Of a stretch of DNA of 27,514 nt, positions 16,215 to 25,200 are shown one piece after another. The stretch lies in the IMG/VR virus record IMGVR_UViG_3300048583_000268, positions 1-27,514 of that record, one strand, 5' to 3'. The notes beneath the pieces are model-generated. The model did not search any database, was not told the DNA's origin, and saw only the letters and a program-made list of their open reading frames with translations. Origin of the DNA: a virus. How positions within the stretch are numbered: the stretch's first letter is position 1; each line of letters opens with the position of its first letter. Both the position numbers and the translations under genes were made by a program.

Positions 16215-19200
16215 TTAAAATTTACACCTAATAACATTAGTAATTATTTTTTCAATAGGATCTCTTTTTCCTTCTGGAAGATTCTTTTGTTTATTAAATT
16301 CTTCTTCTACAAGTTCTTCTAATACATTTTTAACAGAAAGAATAACATTAGCCCGTTCCAAGTCTATTTCTCCTTCTTCAAGAAACAAAGCCATATTAGT
16401 AGGATTTTTTATTGACGTATAAAATTTATCCATTTCCTTTTTAAATGTTGTTTCTTTAGTTTTTTCTTTTTTTAGTTCTTCTCTAACTTCCATAAGTAAT
16501 TTAGGAAACTCTGTACCCCATTTACTTTTATCTTGTATATGTGTTAAAGTAGCGTCTCCTGTAGCTATTAATCTTTCAAGTGCTTTAGGATTTTGTTCAA
16601 AAGAAGCTTTAATTAAAGTTTTCATTCTTTGACTACTTGCTTCATCCCATGTTTTAGAATTTAAACCTTTAAACTTTTTTCCTAATGATTTAATTTCAAA
16701 AGCAGATTTAGAATCAAGAATTTGTTGAGCTATATTATTATTAAATGTAGATTCAGAAGCACTAGTATAAGCTATTTTAGCATATTGAAACCCTTGTTCT
16801 ACAGAATCAAAATCCTGATTTTGAAAACTAAACGGTCTATTAGCAAAATTACTTAAATGTGCATTTTCATTAGTACCTGCATATATATTAATAGTTTTTT
16901 TAGTTTCTTTTTCTTGTAATTCTTCTAGACTCTGAGTAGGTTCTTCTTCTTGTTCTTGTTGTTCTTGTTGAATAGCTGCTACAGGTTCTATCTCAGTTTT
17001 AATATTTTCATATACAGAACTTAATCCATTTTCAGATATTAAATTATGCTCTTGTGTAGATAAAAAGTAAGGACTAAGAGTTTTACTTCCTATATGTGTT
17101 TCTTGATCGTACACAACTCTTACTGCTACTATGTTACCTTCTTTATCTAAAAAGTCTAAATTATCGAATTTTCCGTCTACTAATTTAGCAATTTTTAATT
17201 TATTTTTACCAGTTTTTTCATCTTTTTCTAAAAATTCTACCTCAACAGGTACAAATATATTATTTACCTTAGTTAATTTAAATGCATGTGGAAAAATTAA
17301 CATGTTTTCTTCTTTCTTAAACAACTTAGAATTGTCAATAAGTCTATCTATTTTATCTAAAAAATCTTTTTTCTTTTTCTTAAAGTCTACTTTAGATACT
17401 ATTTCCTCATCTTCTGATTCTATTATGTAATCTTCTAAATTAGTTTTAATATCTACCGTAATAGAAGTATCTCCTATTGTAATTACATCTTTTAATTCAT
17501 CTTTAGCTAATGCTTTGAAAGTAGTTTTTTCTACATCATCTCTATTTTTTGTATACTTTAAATATAAATTAGTAAATTCAAAAGCCAATTCTTTAGCTGA
17601 AATTCCAAAATGTTCTTTTATTTTTGAACCGTCTCCTTTTAAAAATATCTCTAAAGTTTTATTAGTAATATCGAATAACCCAAATTGTTTATAAATATCT
17701 GGCTCTATATTAGTAGCAAAACTTCCATTCTTAAATATAAAAGAGTCTTTTATTAAAGAAAAGTTTATTAACTTATGGGTCAAATGTTTAGCTTTTGGAT
17801 TTAAATGCAATTGAGTAAACCCATCTAATATAGCAGATTGTGTCATAGACTCTTTTTTGCTCATTGTGTCCATGCTAATGTTATAAACATTTCCTCCTGC
17901 AAATTCCCCAAAACTATGTGGTATTACATTAAACTTTAAGTAGTTTAAAAAAGCATTATTTGCAAACTCTGGTTCTTTCATTAACTGTATTAACTCTAAT
18001 GATAAATCAGGAGTAAATAATAAATCAAATCCATCTATTAATTGTTTATTATTTCTAACTGCTCTAGCTGTAAAGAAAGCAAGTAATTGTTTTCTTAACT
18101 TATCTATACTTTTTACATTAGTTCTTTTTCTTTGTTTCAGGTTTTTTAAAACTATATTAGAAACAAATTTAGGAAAAGCAGTTTCTAATAAAAAGAATAA
18201 CTTAGAAATCTTCATACTTTCTTCATATCCTGATATTAAACCAGTTAATATAAGATGGTCATTTAATACTGCATCCCCATCAACTATAAAAGATTTAGAT
18301 CTAACTCTTTCAATAGACGTTTCTATATTAGTTGTTTCTGCAAAAGTAGAATCTAATCCTTTTAATAGAGATGTGATATTTCCAAAACTTCTCATATCTT
18401 CTGCTACTGTCTTTAATAGCTCATATTGAGATAATGCTGTTTTTTGTATTCTTAATATAATGTTGTCTATATTTGCATCTGTTACTTCAATCTTTAATTC
18501 ATTTAACAGTTTTACAAATTCATCAGTTGTTTTATTAGGGCTTGGAGCAGTATATTCTAAAGTAGCTATTAGCAGCTTTTCAGTAAGGTACTTACTGTTT
18601 ATTACACTAACTTCATCTAATCCATTTCTTTTAGATACTATTGTTATAGCATCTTCTATACTAAGAATACCTTTTGAAAAGGGGTTATTCTTTTCTTTAG
18701 CCATAGTATTTGTCAAGTCTATTATTGCAGGAAGATTTAAAAAATGTAACATTCCTCTAAATCCTTGCCCTACTAATATACCTGCTGAAAATATAGCTAG
18801 AGAATCTTCTGTTAAATTAAAGTTGTAAGGGTCTTGGTATTTACCAGAGTCAACCTGTGCTGTTATAGATTGATCTGATATAAACATTACTCTTTCTCCA
18901 TTACTATTTACTAGTTCTGCATTTTCATTAAGATTTAAATCAAATTTATTCCTTCCAAAAATACTAATATCTTTATCTTGAAAAACTCTTCCTGCTAAAT
19001 ATGATAAAGTAGTACTAGTTTTAGCTGCAATACCTACATTTCTTTTACCCATTTGAAAGGACTCATCTAATAAAAGTTTATTAGCAAAGCTATATCTTTC
19101 TGTTATTCTATTATCATTAACTAATCCTAGTTCTTCAAATCTTTTTTTAGTCTCTTCAAATACAGTTCTTTCAGCTCCTGTAGCAGCTATAGCTTTATTA

Positions 19201-22200
19201 TATTCATTATGATTCAATGCTATTTGAATAGATAACATTAAATTATTTGTTTCCTCTATGCTTTGTGGAATTATATCTTTAATTTTACCGTTATCGTAAG
19301 CAGTAATATTATTTCTAACTTGCTGCTCATTAAAATCTTTGATATTAAGTAAAGTAATACCTGCTTTTAATAACTCTATATCTTCTGGACTTAACTTAAT
19401 ATATGATGTTTTATGCAGCCCTTCTTTTTTAAGAAAAGCCATTAAAGCTTCGTTATTATTTAATAGATACGAATAAAATTCTTTTTTAGCTTGTACAACT
19501 CTATTTTCTATACTATGAACTTCTGGTAACATAGTAAGATATTCTCCATATAAAATAATCTCTTTATTATCTTTAAAAGAAGATGGTAATTGAGAGTATA
19601 AAGCATCAATGTCAAAGTCAGACCCTGCAAGTAATATAATTTCAATAGGTAATACTATCATATTACCATTTTCTTCTGGTGTGAAGTCTACTATTTTATA
19701 GTTACCCATAGAGTGTTTATCCTGAGTAGGAATACGAACTCCAAAAAACTTCAAAAGTTTTGGCGGAATATCATCTCCTATTTCCAAACCTAGCATCTTA
19801 GCATATGCTTTACTAACTATTACTTCACTATAATAATTACCGTTTTCTTCTATTCTGTGTCTTAATCTTCTGTATTTTCCAGTCTTAGCATCTTGTATTT
19901 GAAAACCATAATCAGGAACTAATATAAATTTAGTTCCACTTACAGAATGTTTTAATGTTTTATTACTTACCATAGACAAAAACATTGCTTCAAACTTACT
20001 TTCTATAGAAGGAAAGTTTAGACCATACTTAGGATTAACTCCTGCATCATCAGTGCTAAACATTTCTAATACATGAGGTGTTCCTCCAGATGATTCTATT
20101 GTATCTCTGAATTTTTGAAGCATTATATCATATCTAGCTCTATCATTATTAAATATTTTTTTTATAAGTTCTTGTCTCTTTTCTACAATACCTTTTCCTA
20201 TTCTACTAGCTATTAATTTTTGATATGCTTCTACTAAATCTGTTCCTTTTATTTTCTTATTTTCATTAAAGGTTATTTCTTTAGATGATGTTTCTATCCA
20301 AATGAGATTTAATGCTTGTGTAAGACCATTAACAGTACTAGAAATACCAGAAGTTTCTACTTGTTTTCTAATAGCTTGATTAGAAACTTCAAATTGGAAT
20401 CCACTTAGATCATAACTATTCGTTTGAGAATTAAATTCTCCGTATTTAGGTAGTATTTTTTTAAGAGCAGAATCAGTCATAACTAAATCTGATTTTAAAA
20501 GCTCCATATCATTTAACATATTATGAAGTCTTTCTCTACCTCTAATTGGTAAATAAAAAGAATGAGTTTTTTGTAGTAACTCTTGTTTAGTATAAAAAGC
20601 CCCATCTAACTCTAATAAAGAAATTCCTTCTATTTCCATTCTATCAATAAGATCAAATATAGCATTTAAATCGTCTATATTTCCTACTATCATAGATGTA
20701 GTACGCCTATTAATATTAAATACAGAGGTTTTAGAAGTAAAATAATGATCGTTTCCTTGTAACTTCAGTGATTGTGGTATTGCATCTTCTGCATATAATA
20801 TTTCCCATTCTTTTTTAGTTAAAGGAAGTCCTCTTAATATTTTTTTCCTAAATATTCTTTCTACTACAGGAGGTTTAAGACCTTGAGAACTTAAATATGT
20901 ATTTAAGTACCATCTTGAATTAGTGTAAGTAATAGCATCCATAGTTTCTATTAAGCCATTCTTATTTACTACACCATGTTTTACAGCTTCTTCTTCTTCT
21001 ATATTTAATCTAAGGCCCTTTATTGCAGATACAATGCTTGTTCCCTTACCCATATCTGCTCCAGTAGCACTAGAAGTAGATTCTCTTTTAATAGCCTCTA
21101 ATGTAGTATTCTTAAAAGAGATTATATTGTTATTATGGTTTATTAAAGTGTGAGCAGAATAAGACATTAAAAAGTCATTTACTACAAAATTAGAAAGCGC
21201 ACTTTTAACTATCTCTCTACTTTCATTTATATATATAGCAGGTAAATTACTACCTTGAGTAAGTTTTAAAGATTCTATTTCATTTCCTTTTATAGTTTGT
21301 TTACTTATATAGGCTAATCCTACTTTAGGAGAAATCATTAAACTAACTAAATCATCCGTCTTTTCTTGTATAAACTCATTAAGCATTTCTTTTAATCTAG
21401 AATTACCTTGTCCTAATATATCACTAAGATCAGAAGTAGGATCAGAGGTTAGCCTTTCTTTTATCTCGTTAGTAAAAGTAGTTATAATAGACTCAGGGTT
21501 ATTACTTTTAAATACATTAAAATTAAATCCATTATCTTCTGGATTAATATTGTACCCTTTTATTTCTGTTTGTTGAGTTCCAAGATTAGATATAATTATA
21601 TCTAATTCTCCCATAAAAATAGAACTTAAAGAATCTAAAGCAATATTAGAAAGCTTCCCTTTTTCCATCATATCATATTTAGGAGCTTGTACTAAATATT
21701 GTCTACTTTTATCAGAGTTAACTGAATATAAGTATACTGAAAATGGAATATTTTCTCCTACAATGTACTTCTTTTTAACTGATGCTCCTAAAGACATTAA
21801 GTATAGTAATTTAGCTGCTATACTAAGATCGTTATAATTAGTTCCTTCTGTTCTGTCTTTTAATACTTTATTAATTTTAGAATCCCCACTATTTTCTTCT
21901 TCTTCTATTTGTTCTGGAGATTTATTTTCACCTGCTTCATCTGTTAGAGCTTGATCTCTAGCTCCTCCTGCTACTTCCAATTCTAATTTTGCTATGATTT
22001 CTACCCCATTTTCTAAATTAAGTATAGGATTATAAAATAAAGAATTTAAAGAAAGGTACTTATAAATATCATCTGGAAAAGAAGACCCTAGTTCTTCATA
22101 AATCTCTGTCATTAATTTTGTTACTCTTTCTTTTTCTTCTACAGGAACAAGGTACAAATCTTTATACTGTGTTTTTAAATCTTTAATTTCTTTAAAAAGA

Positions 22201-25200
22201 TCTAATAAAATAGCTTCTTTAAGATTGGCAAATTGTTGAGATACGAAGAAGCTATAAGTCTCAGATTGTACTAAGTCTCCTTTCATATTCCTAAAGGAAC
22301 TAGGTATTACAGACTCATCAAAAATACTATTAGCTACAGCTAAGTATTTTAATCTAGTAGAAATAGAATCATTTTCTTCTTCCTCTTTTTTAGCTTGTAA
22401 TTCAGCGTTTGCTTCTACAGTACTGTAATCATCTACATAAAATAATTGTTTTTTAACAGTATTTTTAGTAATAGCGGCTATTAACTGATCTGCCATTATT
22501 TCTTTTATAGTAGGATCATTGTAATTTAATTGTATAGTATCATATATATATTTTATAAACTTATTTTCTATTAACTCATTTCCTAAAATAGCATCTTCTA
22601 TATACTTTTGATTATCTTTTAAATAAGAATACTCAATAAATCCTCTACTTAAAACTATTCCTAATTTTTCATAAAGAGCTTTTATTCTATCTACAGTTTC
22701 TTCTAACAATTGCTTAGAATTTTCAGAAGTTAACATTGTATCAATATCTGTTTCTGAGTTCTTATCATAAATAGCCTCTAATTCTTCTGCTACTTTTTTA
22801 GCTTGGGCTGCTGTAAGTGGGGTAGAATCAAAATTGTTTCTCCAATTAGCATATATTTCATTTTGCGCCCCTCTATTATTTGCGAATAAAGTATTAAATA
22901 GTCCTTTACTAGAATCATAACCAACGTCTCTATATTTAAGAGAAGTACCCTGTGCAGCAGTTATAAATAAATTATAGTTATTTGATTTTGCTAATTCTTC
23001 AAATGATTGTTCATGTAGGTCTTCTAAGTTATAAGGTATAACATTATTTGCTCTACGATACTCTGTAGTTAGCTCTTTATAAATCTTATCTGTAATAAAG
23101 TCATAAAAGAATTGACTATTAGGATTGTTTTTACAATACTTCTTGTATTTATTTAACATATCCTTTTTTCTAGTATTACTCATTGATTTAATAATGCCAC
23201 TATAAATAGCAGAAGTAAATACTGGTCTACTGTACTTAGGGTTTTTTAAATCTATAATATTACCGAAACCAAATTCATCTCTTGGAGCATAGGCAAATCC
23301 TATTAATGCCCTCATTTTAGCAGAGAATCTATCTATTCCCCCTTTTGAAGACGATTCCTCCATCCAATTTTCCTTTGTATTTTTATCTTCTGGTTTTTTA
23401 TTCTCGTCTTCTAAATATTCAGATAATGTTTTTATATGAAAATCTAATAGTTTTTCTACTTCTTTTTTTATCTTCTTCCTATTTTCATTTATACCAAAAG
23501 CATTATATTTAGTATTTAGTCTACTTTCTATTAAGGATTTTTGAGATGGAGTTAAAGTAGCGTCTTGTTTTAATTGATCTAACTCTTCTTTAAAATTAGC
23601 AGGACTATAATAATAAGTTAATTCTTTATAGGTAACATCAAACAAATTACTAAATAATTTTTTATAGGTATCTGATTCTTCTTTTTCAGATACATTACTT
23701 AGTTTATCATACAGTTTACTAGCTATATCATTTATTATTGTAGATGCGTCTTCTCTATTTAAATGTTTTACTATTTGAGAACCATCTTCTTTAAACCCAG
23801 AAAAGCTTTTCAGTAACATAAAAGCACTAGGAGCTTCTTTAGAGTATACACTATAAATAGGTTTAGCATTTTTGTATTTACCAGATGCTATATTCTCAAA
23901 AAGAAATTCTACTTGATCTTTTTTACCTATTAATGATCTTACAAAATCTTTAAGAGCCTTAAATATCCTACCTATTAGTCCAGAAGGTTGAGATTTTTTA
24001 CCCAACATGTAATGTCTAAATTCTTCTGCCATTCTTTCTTCAAGATACAAATCTTCAAGTTGCTTGCGAGATAAAGTAGACCTAGTAAGGGGTTCTTCCT
24101 TTACGAAATTATCAAGTTGTGCTTGTGTAGGTGCGCCATACCTAGTTTTAGCTTGTGAAAAAGTTTCTGATATAGTAAAATCAGATAAGAAAGTTCTAAA
24201 TACAGCATGAAAAACTTCATGATATTCTGTTCCTGCTTCTGCTCTAGAATCAAGTTCTATTGCACCATTAATAAATCTACTTACAGAAACATTAGGCTGC
24301 ATACCTAATCTTCTAGCAAGATCAGTAACTTCATAAGCGGATATAGAATTTCCTAATAATTCTACTATATTAGCTTTTGCTTCTTCTATATTAATATGTT
24401 GTTTATGTTCTTGTGATATTCTAAAAGGAGCTCCATCTTCAATAGTATCTATTATAGAAGTAATCCCTCCTACTATATAAAAATTAACTCCATTAATTTT
24501 AGTACGATCTAAATATACTTCATAAGTTAAATCAAGAAATTGCTCAAAAGTAAGACTATTATTAGCTAATCCTAATAATTCTATTATATTATCTTTATAA
24601 GTTTCCGCTATTTTAGATATAGTTTCTTTTACATTTTCTTTATTTATACTAGGATTAGTATCTGGATTTGGATCTCCATTATGGTCTTCATCTAATGAAT
24701 CTTCTTGTTCTAATAAAGCTAACTCTGTGTCTATAAATTTAGGAAGAAGATATCTACTAATAATAATTCCCTGTTCATTTTCTGATTTAGCTTTTTTTAA
24801 AGAGTCTTCTAGATCAGCAATAAGTTGTTCTTCACTTAAAGTTTCTTGCCACTCTTGATATTTTTTTTCATCTAAAACCTTAAACACATCATTCATTATA
24901 GACTCTAAGTCCTGAGTATTTAATATTAAATCTTTTAATTTAGTTAGTTTAGTTTTTCTATCTGTAGCTCCTACTAAATCTTCAAAGTCTTGTGTCGGTT
25001 CTCCTTCTGGAGGTTCTTCTTTAGCCTTTGTTTTTCTAACAGGCTGCACAACTCTTTCTGATTTCTTAGGAGCTAATTTACCATTCATAGATGGTATACC
25101 TGCTATTTTTTCTTCTCCAAATTTATTAGGCAATGAAGCAATATTTATTCCTTTAACTTCTGTTTTTCTAGCTGCGTTTTCTAATAACTGCCAATCTTTA

